Assembly (NCBI GenBank): GCA_035948315.1
Contig: DASZJG010000073.1
Coordinates: 124,001-188,000, forward strand
DNA from: CAJCJE01 sp035948315
Lineage (GTDB): Bacteria; Actinomycetota; Actinomycetes; Mycobacteriales; Pseudonocardiaceae
Length of the DNA: 64,000 nt
Direction of reading: 5' to 3'
The notes under the pieces were generated by a model. That model was not told where the DNA came from. It worked only from the letters and a program-made list of their open reading frames with translations, and did not search any database. Both the position numbers and the translations under genes were made by a program. Numbering within the stretch: position 1 is the first letter of the stretch; every line of letters starts with the position of its first letter. Positions 33,260 through 43,100 of the stretch are shown here, piece after piece.

Positions 33260-34402
33260 GTGGCAATGTTCGGTTACCGCGTCCCGGCGCCTGATGAAGC
33301 GATGCTCATCTCCGGAGGTAGGAATCGGGGCGCCGATACACCCTTTCGGGTAGTCACCGGCCACGGCACGTTCGTCCTGCCGGTCTTCCGGAAGGTGCGG
33401 TTTCTGACCCTGGCCATGGCCGAGGCCGAGGTTCAGGAAGCGTGTGTCACCCGGCAGGCCATCGAGCTGAACGTGAAGGCGGTGATCGCGTTCAAGGTCG
33501 GCAACGACTACGAGAGCATCGTCAACGCGGCCCGTCGCTTCCTGTCCGACCAGGGTCAGATGTCCATGCTCGTCGGCCAGATCTTCGCCGGTCACCTCCG
33601 CTCGATCGTCGGTTCCATGACGGTCGAGGAGATCGTGACCGAGCGGCAGAAGCTGGCCACCGAGGTACTGGACGGCTCCAAGGAGGAGATGGCCAAGATC
33701 GGCCTGACCATCGACTCGCTGCAGATCCAGTCGATCGACGACAAGGGCCTCGGCTACATCAGGGCGATGGCCGCGCCGCACAACGCCACGATCCAGCAGA
33801 AGGCGCAGATCGCCGAGGCCGCCGCGGCCCAGGCGGCGGCAGAGGCCCAGCAGGAATCCCAGCGCAAGCAGGCCGAATTCAACCGGCAGACCCAGGTCGT
33901 GCAGGCGCAGTACAAGGCCGAGGTGGACACTGCCCAGGCGAAGGCGGCCCAGGCCGGTCCGCTGTCCCAGGCCGAGGCGCAGCGCGAGGTCATCGCGATG
34001 CAGACCGAACTCGCCCAGCGCAGCGCGGCCCTGCGTCAGCAGCAGCTCGTCGCCGAGGTCGTCCGCCCGGCGGAGGCGGAGGCGGAGCGGGTGCGCATCC
34101 TGGCGCTCGCGGACGCCGAGAAGATGAAGATCCAGGCCGAGGCGGCGGCTTCGCACAACCGCGTTGCCCTGGACCGGATGCTCATCGACCAGTTGCCGCA
34201 GATCGTCCGCGAGGCCGCGGGCGGCCTGGCCGGCGCGAACGTGAACATCCTCAACGGCGCGGACGGCCTCGGGGAGATGGCGGCCGGCCTGGTCGGTCAG
34301 GGCATGGCCATCCTCGACTCGGTCAAGCGCGGCCTCAACGCCTCCGACGTGGACAAGCCTGCCGGCACCGGCGACGACGGCCCGCGCGAGCTGACCAAGT
34401 AA
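33260..34402 (+). CDS. Flotillin-like SPFH-domain protein
   Basis: A 380-residue protein. The N-terminal part (MFGYRVPAPDEAMLISGG..., to about 170) is the SPFH/band-7 domain with FRVVTGHGTFVLPVFRKVR typical of flotillins. The C-terminal part (about 180-320) is a long Ala/Glu/Gln-rich helix with AEAxAE repeats, the flotillin coiled coil used for oligomerisation. There is no N-terminal transmembrane helix, so membrane attachment is by hydrophobic patches or lipids. Flotillins organise membrane microdomains and affect envelope fluidity. The GTG at 33260, six bases after AGGAAGAG, is taken as start; ATG 33266 gives almost the same protein. A GC-rich terminator with a downstream U-run follows. Confidence 0.9.
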   Translation: MAMFGYRVPAPDEAMLISGGRNRGADTPFRVVTGHGTFVLPVFRKVRFLTLAMAEAEVQEACVTRQAIELNVKAVIAFKVGNDYESIVNAARRFLSDQGQMSMLVGQIFAGHLRSIVGSMTVEEIVTERQKLATEVLDGSKEEMAKIGLTIDSLQIQSIDDKGLGYIRAMAAPHNATIQQKAQIAEAAAAQAAAEAQQESQRKQAEFNRQTQVVQAQYKAEVDTAQAKAAQAGPLSQAEAQREVIAMQTELAQRSAALRQQQLVAEVVRPAEAEAERVRILALADAEKMKIQAEAAASHNRVALDRMLIDQLPQIVREAAGGLAGANVNILNGADGLGEMAAGLVGQGMAILDSVKRGLNASDVDKPAGTGDDGPRELTK

Positions 34403-34418
34403 GCACCACGCACGCGAA

Positions 34419-34450
34419 CGGCCCCGGATTCCCGGGGCCGTTTCGCTTTT
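34419..34450 (+). terminator. Intrinsic terminator after the flotillin gene
   Basis: Nine-base perfect stem CGGCCCCGG / CCGGGGCCG, four-base loop, followed by TTTCGCTTTT, an unusually good U-tract for this genome. The convergent membrane protein gene ends within it. Confidence 0.9.
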
Positions 34451-35819
34451 ACCAGGGCGACATCAGCAGATGCTCGACCAGCAGGGTGAAGCCGGCCTGT
34501 CCGGCCAGCCACCAGCGGGTGTGTTTCGGGTTGAGCAGCGCGCAGGGCAGGACCAGCCAGACCGCGAACGGCAGCCAGATCCGCTCCACCTCGGCCTTGC
34601 TCATCCCGGACAGGTCGGCGGCGAGCACCGCGATCACGGCCGCACCGACCAACAACGCCATCGCGACCGGTGGTTTGCGTACGGCGACAGCGAATCGGCG
34701 CAACCCGGCGATGACGGCGGGGCCGATGGTGAACGCGAACGCGGCGAGGTCGGCGAACAGGAAGTACGCGTACGGGCGGTGTTTGGCGATGCTCTGCGCG
34801 TACAGCAGCGAGGTGAGCTTGAACCCGGTCAGCCACCAGAACCCGCTCGCCGTGAACGCCACCACCACGACCGCGACCCCGAGCACGGCCAACAGCGTCG
34901 GCCGCACTCGACGGGTCAGCGCGACAACCACGACCGGCAGCAGACCGGCGAGGACGAGGCCGTAGGAGAGGTAGAGCGTGTAGCCGAGCAGCAGACCCGC
35001 GCCCAGCGAACAGAGATCGGCCCGCGGACCCCGTGTGGTGGCACCGATGGCGAGCAGAGCGACGCCCCAGGCGAGCACGCCGGCGAACATGCCGTCGGCG
35101 GAAACACCGATCCACACCGCGCCCGGGATCAGCACCCCGAACGGCAGCGCCGAACGGGCAATGTGCTCCGCGCCCAGCGCGCGCAGGACGATCGCGACGG
35201 CCACGCACGCGGAACCGCCGACCAGGATGCAGAAAACCCCCGCGACTCCGCCGCCGCCCAGCCCGATCCGGTCGAGCACAAGGAAAACCAGGAACGCGCC
35301 GGGCGGGTGCGCGCCGACATGCGTTGTCCACTGGTCGGTTCTGCCGTCCACGATCCGCGAAGCGAACTCGCGCAGCACGGTGCCGATGCCGACGCCGGAC
35401 ACCCGGGGAATGTCGTGCAGGTACTCGTCGGTGCTGGTGAGCTTGTTGGCCACGCCGGCCGAGAATCCCTGCGACAGGGCCAGGAACAGCGTCCACGCGA
35501 CCGAGCCGAGATAGGCGGTGAGCAGCAACGGCCGCCAGCCCAGCCGCGCCGCGAGCTGCGGACCGTAAATGACCACGAGCACGCCGACCGCGATCGCCGG
35601 CACGGTGCCGACCCCGACGTGCGGCGCCCACCAGGCCAGCAGCGGCGGGAAGAACAGGAACAGAACGTCGCCCTTGTGCACCAGATGCCACCCCTGCAGG
35701 GCGAGCACCAGGACGTACAACACGGCCAACGCGACGACGATCAGGTCGGCGCGCAGGCCGCTCGGAATCCGCGTACGGGTGGCAGGCCGAATCCTGTCGA
35801 TCACGCTCACCCGGCACAC
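34449..35819 (-). CDS. Polytopic membrane protein, possible GT-C-type glycosyltransferase
   Basis: A 456-residue protein with about ten to twelve hydrophobic helices over its whole length. After the first helices the loop TSTDEYLHDIPRVSGVG and later THVGAHPPGAFLVFLVLDRIG appear; HPPG after such a loop is common to polyprenyl-phosphate-dependent GT-C enzymes of actinobacteria. The catalytic acidic residue in the first external loop is not obvious, so transferase activity is unproven. Two GTG starts (35819 and 35810) are in frame, both without a good ribosome binding site. It is convergent with the flotillin gene and has no operon partner. Confidence 0.7.
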   Translation of the reverse strand: MCRVSVIDRIRPATRTRIPSGLRADLIVVALAVLYVLVLALQGWHLVHKGDVLFLFFPPLLAWWAPHVGVGTVPAIAVGVLVVIYGPQLAARLGWRPLLLTAYLGSVAWTLFLALSQGFSAGVANKLTSTDEYLHDIPRVSGVGIGTVLREFASRIVDGRTDQWTTHVGAHPPGAFLVFLVLDRIGLGGGGVAGVFCILVGGSACVAVAIVLRALGAEHIARSALPFGVLIPGAVWIGVSADGMFAGVLAWGVALLAIGATTRGPRADLCSLGAGLLLGYTLYLSYGLVLAGLLPVVVVALTRRVRPTLLAVLGVAVVVVAFTASGFWWLTGFKLTSLLYAQSIAKHRPYAYFLFADLAAFAFTIGPAVIAGLRRFAVAVRKPPVAMALLVGAAVIAVLAADLSGMSKAEVERIWLPFAVWLVLPCALLNPKHTRWWLAGQAGFTLLVEHLLMSPW

Positions 35820-36148
35820 GCTAACGCCGGGTCACGGATTCGCCCTGCTCAGCAGCTTGTTCGTCATGCAGCCGTAAGAACTCTCGCTCGCGACAGCGAA
35901 ACGTCATCGAGCTGACAGCGGCGAGTGGCATGGTCAACACCGAGCGCGAGATCACCTGCTGATCCCGAACTCGCCGCACTCGCTGCCGAGCAACGCCATC
36001 GCACCGCTGGGCTTGGTGGCTATCCTGCGGCAGGCTGGCAGCACCCCTCCCCCGGCGCCCCCGGCCTGCCGCAGCGGCGAGTTCTCCTGCTGCGGAACAA
36101 CCGCCCCGGCCCTACGGTTGCACGTTCCAGGAGGAGAGGAGATCCACC
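35820..36148. other. Intergenic region upstream of the DUF427 gene
   Basis: About 330 bases. Short ORFs here lack codon bias or ribosome binding sites. A perfect 10-base inverted repeat, CTGCGGCAGG (36025-36034) and CCTGCCGCAG (36065-36074), encloses about 30 bases. The end holds the GGAGGAGAGG ribosome binding region of the DUF427 gene (about 36129-36139). Confidence 0.4.
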
Positions 36149-36439
36149 GTGACCTACCGCGCGAGCTGGAACAATGTCGTTGTCGCGGAAAGCGATGACA
36201 TCGTCGAAGTCGAGGGCAACGCCTATTTCCCGCCCGATTCCGTCAAGTCCGAGTACTTCAGCAAGACCGACACCAACACGGTCTGCCCATGGAAGGGCTT
36301 GGCCAGCTACTACACGCTGACCGTCGGGGGCGAGACCAACACCGACGCCGCCTGGTACTACCCGGAACCCAAGGACGCCGCCGAGAACATCCGCGACCGC
36401 GTCGCGTTCTGGCGCGGCGTCACCGTCGAGCAGGTCTGA
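36149..36439 (+). CDS. DUF427 domain protein
   Basis: A 96-residue protein matching DUF427 along its full length: VVVAESDDIVEVEGNAYFPP, YFSKTDTNTVCPWKG with the conserved TxCPWKG motif, and DAAWYYPEPKDAA. The family is a small beta-barrel of unknown role, often stress-associated. GTG start, with GGAGAGGAG upstream. A strong terminator follows within 13 bases, so it is monocistronic. Confidence 0.92.
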   Translation: MTYRASWNNVVVAESDDIVEVEGNAYFPPDSVKSEYFSKTDTNTVCPWKGLASYYTLTVGGETNTDAAWYYPEPKDAAENIRDRVAFWRGVTVEQV

Positions 36440-36451
36440 GGCCGGCATTGC

Positions 36452-36480
36452 GCGGACCGGGGCGAGCTGCCCCGGTCCGC
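36452..36480 (+). terminator. Intrinsic terminator after the DUF427 gene
   Basis: Twelve-base perfect stem, GCGGACCGGGGC / GCCCCGGTCCGC, five-base loop GAGCT. Confidence 0.85.
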
Positions 36481-36530
36481 TGCGCGTTAAATGCGTGGCG
36501 AGGCGCGTCCACGCGGCGTATCAAGAGCCG

Positions 36531-37754
36531 GTGGAAACCGCACCGCTGACCATGCGCCCGTTGACCGGCGACGACACGCCCGGCTTCAGCTTCCTGGTGT
36601 CCAGGGCCTTCCTGCACGACCCGAGCAACGAGGCCCACCAGCGGCTGTTCCGCAAGGGCATGGAACGCGACCGGTGCGTCGGCGTGTTCGACGGTGACCG
36701 GCTGGTTGGCGGCGGCGCCATCATCGGCCGGTCCGTGACGCTGCCCGGCGGCGCGGTGGTGCCCTTCGCAGGCGTCAGCGCGATCGCGGTGGCCTCGGAC
36801 CATCGGCGGCGCGGCGTGCTGACCCGCATCATGCGCGAGCAGCTGCACGGCCTGCACGAGCAGCGCGCCGAGCCGTTCGCGGTCCTGTGGGCGTCGGAGA
36901 GCCGGATCTATCGCCGGTTCGGCTACGCCGAGGCGAGCCAGGTCACCGCGTTCGCCCTGGCCAAGGGCGACGAGTTCCGCCCCGGGATCGAGCTGAGCGC
37001 CGATCCGATCCGGGAGATGTCCGCTGCGCAAGCCCGGCCACTGCTGGAGGAGATCTACGCGAAGGCCCTGCCGAACCGGACGGGCAGGCTGAGCCGCGCC
37101 GAGCTCGAATGGGACGAGCGGCTGCTGGACGAGCCCGAGGACCGCGAGGGCATGAGCGCGCTGCGCTTCGCCGTGCATCCCGAGGGCTATGCGATCTACC
37201 AGGTCAGGGGCGGCCGGGACGACCGCGGCCCGGCCGGCGAGCTGGCCGTACGCGAGGTCGTCTCGACGACTCCCCAGGCGCACGGGGCTCTCTGGCGCTA
37301 CCTGCTGGACATGGACCTGGTCCGGGACATCACCGGTCTACTCGGCACCGACGATCCGCTGCGGCAGATGCTGGCCGAGCCGATGGCCGGTCAGTGGAAG
37401 CAGAAGCCGGGGTACTGGGTGCGGCTGGTGGACATCGACCGGGCCCTGCCGACGCGCCGCTACAGCACGCCGCTGGACCTGGTGTTCGAGGTGACCGACC
37501 AGTTCTGCCCGTGGAACGCGGGCCGCTGGCGGCTGTACGTGGACGGCACCGGCTCGGCCGGAGTGACCCGCACCGAGGACCCGGCGGACATCGCGCTGGA
37601 CATCCTCGACCTGGGCGCGGCGTTCCTCGGTGGCGTCCGGCTGAGCACCCTGGCCCTGACCGGCCGCGTCCGCGAGTTGACCGGCGGCGCGGTGGCCCGC
37701 GCGACCATCGCCTTCCTCGGCGAGCACGAACCGGAGTCCTACGAGATCTTCTAA
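36531..37754 (+). CDS. Eis-like GNAT acetyltransferase (GNAT + SCP2-like C-terminus)
   Basis: About 407 residues, the size of the Eis family. The first GNAT domain has GVSAIAVASDHRRRGVLTRI, with the acetyl-CoA loop HRRRGV, followed by LWASESRIYRRFGYAEA, a strong Eis signature. A second GNAT-like domain spans about 165-290, and the C-terminal sterol-carrier-like domain ends with YEIF; the terminal carboxylate is catalytic in mycobacterial Eis. Eis enzymes acetylate aminoglycosides or Lys residues. The GTG at 36531 is chosen on length; ATG 36552 is possible. The stop TAA overlaps, on the opposite strand, the stop TAG of the TPR gene. Confidence 0.88.
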   Translation: METAPLTMRPLTGDDTPGFSFLVSRAFLHDPSNEAHQRLFRKGMERDRCVGVFDGDRLVGGGAIIGRSVTLPGGAVVPFAGVSAIAVASDHRRRGVLTRIMREQLHGLHEQRAEPFAVLWASESRIYRRFGYAEASQVTAFALAKGDEFRPGIELSADPIREMSAAQARPLLEEIYAKALPNRTGRLSRAELEWDERLLDEPEDREGMSALRFAVHPEGYAIYQVRGGRDDRGPAGELAVREVVSTTPQAHGALWRYLLDMDLVRDITGLLGTDDPLRQMLAEPMAGQWKQKPGYWVRLVDIDRALPTRRYSTPLDLVFEVTDQFCPWNAGRWRLYVDGTGSAGVTRTEDPADIALDILDLGAAFLGGVRLSTLALTGRVRELTGGAVARATIAFLGEHEPESYEIF

Positions 37755-38788
37755 CGCGTTGCCAGGCGCCTGCCGGCCATCATCGCGCCGAGCAGGGCGA
37801 CGTTGCCGACCGTGATCAACAGCTCGGGCGCGCCGATGCCCGGATCGAGCAGCACGGTGAACGCGCACGCCTGGTGGAGCAGGAAACCGCAGGCCAGCAG
37901 CCGGAACCGGCCGGTGCGCAGCGACGCGAGCAGCGAGGAGCGCAACCGGCGACGCAGGTAGCGGGACAGCGGGCGCAGCTTGGTGACCAGCAGCGTCGCC
38001 CACGCGCCCAGGACGACGCCGAGCACCACCAGCCGGGGCACCCAGCCGCTGCCGACCGTGCCGGCCACGATCAGCGCGGCGAACCCGGTGATCACCGCGA
38101 GCATCAGGCCGTACTTGACCAGCGAGCCCAGCACGGTCGCCACGATGTTGCGGTGGAACACGTCTTCCTGCGGGCTGAGCGCGGCGGCGGTGCGGAAACC
38201 GCGCATGGCCCGGACGAAGCGGCCCCTGCGCAGTTCGAGGCCGGAGAGGTTCGAGGTGGCGAACGCGTGCTGCGGGTCGATGCCCAGCGCCGTGCGGTAG
38301 TAGTCCTCGGCGCGGGAGTAGTCGTGCGCGTCGCTGTAGAGCAGGCCCAGCAGCACGTACGGATCGGCCGATTCGGGCGCGAGTTCGACCGCCCGGTTCG
38401 CGCAGCCCAGCGCCTCGCCGCGCCGCCCGGTCATGCCGCGCAGCACGAGGCCGAGGGTGTAGTGGCTGGTCCAGAGGGTCGGTGCCAGCCGGACGAACTC
38501 CTGCGCGGCGGCAGCAGCCTCGTCGTGCCGGCCGAGTTGGCGCAGCGCCATGCTGCGGTGCTGCCAGGCGGTGAGCCGGTGCGGGTCGACGGCCAGCGCT
38601 TTCAGGCTGCTGTCCAGGGCTTCCGCCGCGCGGTTGAGTTGCAGGTTCGCGGAGGCGAGCAGGGTGAGCGCGGTCGCGTCCTGCGGGGAGTCGGCCAGAT
38701 GCCGGTTGAGGATGGTGATCGCGTCGTCGGCCCGGTTCACGTCGAGCAGGTGCCGCGCCCGACCGATCGGCGTGTCCGTCGCCGTCAC
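37751..38788 (-). CDS. TPR protein with C-terminal membrane helices
   Basis: A 345-residue protein. Residues 5-190 hold five or so tetratricopeptide repeats (for example ADDAITILNRHLADSPQDAT, LTAWQHRSMALRQLGRHDEA and YSRAEDYYRTALGIDPQHA). The C-terminal part has about four hydrophobic segments (YGLMLAVITGFAALIVAGTV and others), so the repeats face the cytoplasm on a membrane base. Its GTG overlaps the stop of the AAA+ gene (GTGA), so the two are made together and probably interact. No specific family name is known to me. Confidence 0.82.
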   Translation of the reverse strand: MTATDTPIGRARHLLDVNRADDAITILNRHLADSPQDATALTLLASANLQLNRAAEALDSSLKALAVDPHRLTAWQHRSMALRQLGRHDEAAAAAQEFVRLAPTLWTSHYTLGLVLRGMTGRRGEALGCANRAVELAPESADPYVLLGLLYSDAHDYSRAEDYYRTALGIDPQHAFATSNLSGLELRRGRFVRAMRGFRTAAALSPQEDVFHRNIVATVLGSLVKYGLMLAVITGFAALIVAGTVGSGWVPRLVVLGVVLGAWATLLVTKLRPLSRYLRRRLRSSLLASLRTGRFRLLACGFLLHQACAFTVLLDPGIGAPELLITVGNVALLGAMMAGRRLATR

Positions 38789-40026
38789 AGCAGACGTTCC
38801 CGCTTGAGATATTTGCGCAGGTCGTCGTAGGTGCCGTCGACGTTGCTGAACTCGACGACGTTGCGCGCGGTGTTCAGCCAGGCCCCGATGGACGGCCTGA
38901 CCTCGTCGAGCGCGGCCAGCATGTCGCGCATCTCGATCATGCGCGGCTTGCCGGTGGACACCGAGTCGAGCAGAGCGCCCTCGGCCGCGGTCTCGCAGAT
39001 GTGCGCGAGGTCGGCGCCGGAGTAGCCGTGTGTGCGCTTGGCCAGTGCCTTGAGGTCGATGCCGGCGATCGGTCGCTCGCGCAGGTGGTAGCGCAGCACG
39101 CCCTCGCGAGCCGGCTCGTCCGGCGGGAGCACCAGCAGGGTCCGGTCGAACCTGCCGGGCCTGCGCAGCGCGCCGTCCACGTCCCACGGGTGGTTGGTCG
39201 CGGCGAGCACGAACACGCCCTCGTTGCTCTCCCGGACCCCGTCGAGTTCGGTGAGCAGCTGGTTGACCGCGCCGCGCATGGCACTGTTGCGGAGCTGGCT
39301 GCGCTTGTGGCCCAACGCGTCGATCTCGTCCAGGAAGATCACGCACGGCGCGGCCTTGCGCGCGGTCGCGAACGCCTCGTGCAGGTTGCGCTCGGAGCTG
39401 CCGATCCACATCTCCAGCACGTCGTTGAGGCCGATCGCGATGAACTTCGCGCCCAGTTCGCCCGCGATCGCCCTGGCGATGAACGTCTTGCCGCAGCCGG
39501 GCGGGCCGTAGAGCAGCAGGCCGCCACGCAGGCTCTTGCCGTAGAGCTTGCGCAGTTCCGGGTTGTTCATCGGCGCGAGGAACGCGGCCTGCAGCCGCTT
39601 CTTCACCTCGACCATGCCGGCCACGTCGGCCAGTCGCACGGCGGAGGACTCGACGTCGAAGGCGGGTTCGTCGCCCGGATCCTCGGCGTCCTCGTCGACG
39701 AAGCGGGGCGGGACGACGTCGGAGAGTTCGCGTTCCGCGCTGACCCAGTCGAACGGCGCCGACTCGGCGGGCTGCTCGGGCGCGGCGACGGGTTCGGGCT
39801 GTGAGGGCTGTGCGGGCGCGCCGCTGCCGACCGCGCGGGCCATCAGCGCGCGGGCGTCGGTCGAGCCGGGAGAACGCTGGAGCGCGGCCGCGATATGCCC
39901 GATCGCATCGTCGACGGCACCGTTGTCCAGCAACAACTCCGCGAGGTGCAGCCGGAGCGGGACATCGTCGGGCGTCGCCGCGACCGCGGCGCGCAAGCTG
40001 GCGATCAGCGGCGTATCCGGGCTCAC
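38785..40026 (-). CDS. AAA+ ATPase with N-terminal TPR segment
   Basis: A 413-residue protein. The N-terminus (1-65) is TPR-like (LRLHLAELLLDNGAVDDAI), followed by an acidic/Pro linker and one classical AAA domain: Walker A GPPGCGKTF, pore-loop region GLNDVLEMWIGSSERNLHEA, Walker B VIFLDEIDALG, the second region of homology AATNHPWDVDGALRRPGRFD with arginine fingers, and sensor 2 GYSGADLAHICE. It resembles FtsH/p97-type protein-unfolding modules but has no protease. Together with the overlapping membrane TPR protein it may act as a membrane-linked remodelling machine. The GTG at 40026 is selected; upstream codons lack homology. Confidence 0.88.
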   Translation of the reverse strand: MSPDTPLIASLRAAVAATPDDVPLRLHLAELLLDNGAVDDAIGHIAAALQRSPGSTDARALMARAVGSGAPAQPSQPEPVAAPEQPAESAPFDWVSAERELSDVVPPRFVDEDAEDPGDEPAFDVESSAVRLADVAGMVEVKKRLQAAFLAPMNNPELRKLYGKSLRGGLLLYGPPGCGKTFIARAIAGELGAKFIAIGLNDVLEMWIGSSERNLHEAFATARKAAPCVIFLDEIDALGHKRSQLRNSAMRGAVNQLLTELDGVRESNEGVFVLAATNHPWDVDGALRRPGRFDRTLLVLPPDEPAREGVLRYHLRERPIAGIDLKALAKRTHGYSGADLAHICETAAEGALLDSVSTGKPRMIEMRDMLAALDEVRPSIGAWLNTARNVVEFSNVDGTYDDLRKYLKRERLL

Positions 40027-40141
40027 GGTCGCTACGTTACGGCCTACGCGATCTCGCCTGCACCACACTTGGCGGAATCACAGCCTCGGCTCAACCACCG
40101 AGTTGCACACTAATGCTCGATATAACCCTGAATCGAACACG

Positions 40142-40174
40142 TTGACGAACGTTCGCGCAGAGTGGTCTACTCCA
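40142..40174 (+). promoter_or_regulatory. Promoter of the GH84 gene with overlapping DasR-like site
   Basis: TTGACG (40142-40147) and TCTACT (40166-40171) with an 18-base spacer. The -10 box lies within TGGTCTACTCCA (40163-40174), 10 of 12 bases identical to the dre core. A repressor there would block the polymerase directly. The site ends 17 bases before the ATG. Confidence 0.55.
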
Positions 40175-40191
40175 TTGACTCGGGAGGTCGC

Positions 40192-43100
40192 ATGCACCGT
40201 CGCAGGTTCGGCACCGTGTTCACCGTCGTCGCGGCCGTGGGGCTGAGCATGCTCGGCGGCGCCTTACCGGCACAGGCGACACCAACACCCACACCGTCGC
40301 GAACACCGCTTCCCGCCGTGTATCCGGTGCCGCGGTCGATGACCGCGCACGGACCGGGCGTGCTGTTGGGCAACGCGGTCGGCCTGGTCACCGGGCCGGC
40401 CAGTGATCCGGACGCGATCGCCGAGGTGCGCCAGGTCGTGGCCGGCGCCGGAGTGCGCACGATCGATCAGGTCGCCGACCCGACGACGCTGTCCCCTGGC
40501 GAGACCGCGATTTTCGTCGGCGGCGCCGATGAAAATCCGCCTGCCGGACCTGCCCTCGCCGCGCTGGGTGTCCCTGATGCGTCGGCCCTGGCCGCCGAGG
40601 GCTACGTGCTCGCGGACGGCATCGCGAACGGACGACCGGTGCTCGTGCTGGACGGCAAGGACGCGACCGGCACCTACTACGCCGCGCAGACGCTGCGCCA
40701 ACTCGTCGTCCGACACGGACCCCTCGCCACGGTGCCCGGGGTGCGGGTGCGCGACTGGCCGACCTACCCGATCCGCGGCGTCATCGAGGGCTTCTACGGC
40801 ACGCCCTGGTCGGACGCGCAGCGGATGGACCAGTTCGACTTCTACGGCGCGCACAAGATGAACACCTACGTCTACTCACCCAAGAACGACCCGTACCTGC
40901 GCGACCAATGGCGCGACCCCTACCCGGCCGCCCAACTCGCCGCGCTGAAGGCCCTTGTCGACCGCGCGGACGCCAATCACGTCACGTTCACCTACGCGCT
41001 CTCCCCCGGCCTGTCCGTCTGCTACAGTTCGGCCTCCGACGAGCAGGCGCTGGTGGCGAAGTTCCAGTCGCTGTGGGACATCGGCGTGCGCAGCTTCGCC
41101 ATCCCGCTGGACGACATCAGCTACACCACCTGGAACTGCACGGCCGACGCGACAAAGTTCGGCACCGGCGGAGCGGCGGCGGGCGCGGCCCAGTCCTACC
41201 TGCTCAACGAGGTCCAGAAGGACTTCATCGCGACGCACCCCGGCTCGGCGCGACTGGAAATGGTGCCCACCGAATACGCCGACGTGGCCGCGAGCCCGTA
41301 CAAGGACACGATCAAGGCGCAGCTGGACCCGGCGGTCGTGGTGGAGTGGACCGGCGTCGGCGTGATCGCGCCGGTCATCACGCCGGCGCAGGCGGCCGCG
41401 GCCAAGGCTGTCTACGGGCACGACATCCTGGTCTGGGACAACTACCCGGTCAACGACTACGTGACCAACCGGCTGCTGCTCGGCCCGTACGTCGGCCGGA
41501 GCCCCGGGCTGACCGGATCGCTGATCGGCATCACCGCGAACCCGATGATCGAACCGGACGCGTCCAAGATCGCCCTGTTCAATGTCGCCGACTACACCTG
41601 GAATGATGCCGCGTACGACCCGAGCGCGTCCTGGCAGGCGAGCCTGCGCGAGTTCGCCGGATCGGATCCACAGGCCCGAGCGAGCCTGAACGCGTTCGCG
41701 GACCTGGAGTACTACTCGCAGATCGATCCGACCCAGGCCCCCGCGCTGGCCGAGCGGATCGCGTCGTTCTGGTCCGCCTGGGAGTCCGGTGACCAGAACG
41801 CGGCAGGCCGACTCGACGGCTATCTCCAGCTGATCCAGAACGTCCCGACCGTGCTGAGCACGAAACTGCCCAACGCGACCGAGTTCGCCGCCGAGACCCA
41901 GCCGTGGCTGGACTCGGCCGGCACCTGGGGCCAGGCCGCGCGGGCCGCGCTCACGATGCTGAGCGACGAGCGCGCCGGCAACGGCGCGGCAGCCGCGGCC
42001 GACCGCGCGCAGGCCAAGGCATTGATGGCCAAGGCAGGCGGCTTCACCTACGTCGGACTGAACGGCACGGTGAACGTGACCGTCGGCGACGGCGTGCTGG
42101 ACGCGTTCATCGACGACGCGCTGACCGAGAACGAGCGCTGGCTCGGCCTGGCCGGCCGCCACGTCACCGCGATGACCTCGATGTCGCCGTACCAGAGCAA
42201 CACGCCGGACAAGATGGTCGACGGCGACGATGCGACCTACTTCTGGAGTTCCGCGCCGCCGAACCCGGGCGACTACGTCGGCGTCGATCTCGGTGCGGTG
42301 GAACCGATCTCGCACATCTCGATCCACATGTCCAAGCCGACCAGCCCGGACGACTACATCCACTCGGGCGTGCTGGAGTACTCGTCGGACAACGCGAACT
42401 GGACGACGGTCGGCAGCTTCAGCAACACCACCGACATCGAGGCGGACGTCGCAGCCGGCACGCAGGCGCGGTTCGTCCGGTTCCGCGACACGCTGACGCA
42501 GGCGAACTGGGTGGTGGTCCGCGAGTTCACGGTGACCAGCCCGGCCACCGCGCCGCCCACCGTGACCGGCACTCCCGCGCCTGCCACGGGTTCCAGCGTG
42601 GCCGCCGCCGCGGACGGCGCACCGGACACCAGCTACGTGGCGGCGAACGCGCCTGCCGCCGGTGACGCCCTGAATGTCGCGCTGCCCAAGGCGCGCCCGG
42701 TGCAGCGGGTGCTGGTCGTCGGCACCGGCTCGGCCACGGTCGCCGTGCATGACGCGAACGGCTGGCACGACATCGGCGCCCTCCGCCCCGGCTACACCGA
42801 CCTGCCCGCCAACAACGCCACGATCGACACGATCCGTCTACAGTGGACAGCAGGTGGTGCCGCGCCGAGCATCGCCGAGGTCATCCCCTGGTACGCCGAC
42901 GTGCCCACCGCGACCATGACCCTGGCCGCACCGAGCGTCGACGTGCAGGTCGGCACCAGCGCGACGGTGAACGCCTACCTCACCGCGACCGAACCCGCAG
43001 ACGTGCCCGGCCTGCTCAGCGCGTCGGCCCCGAGCGGCGTGACTGTCCGGCCCGCCGCGAGCGGGCTGATCCTGCCCAGGGGCAGCCAGCAGACGGACGC

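Noticed and set aside
35925..36152. Small open frame before the DUF427 gene
   Set aside because: No ribosome binding site, no recognisable content, Pro/Arg-rich; it overlaps the DUF427 leader.
37751..39409. 552-residue frame joining AAA+ and TPR regions
   Set aside because: The N-terminal part is the AAA+ gene out of frame; the TPR protein begins at the GTG at 38788.
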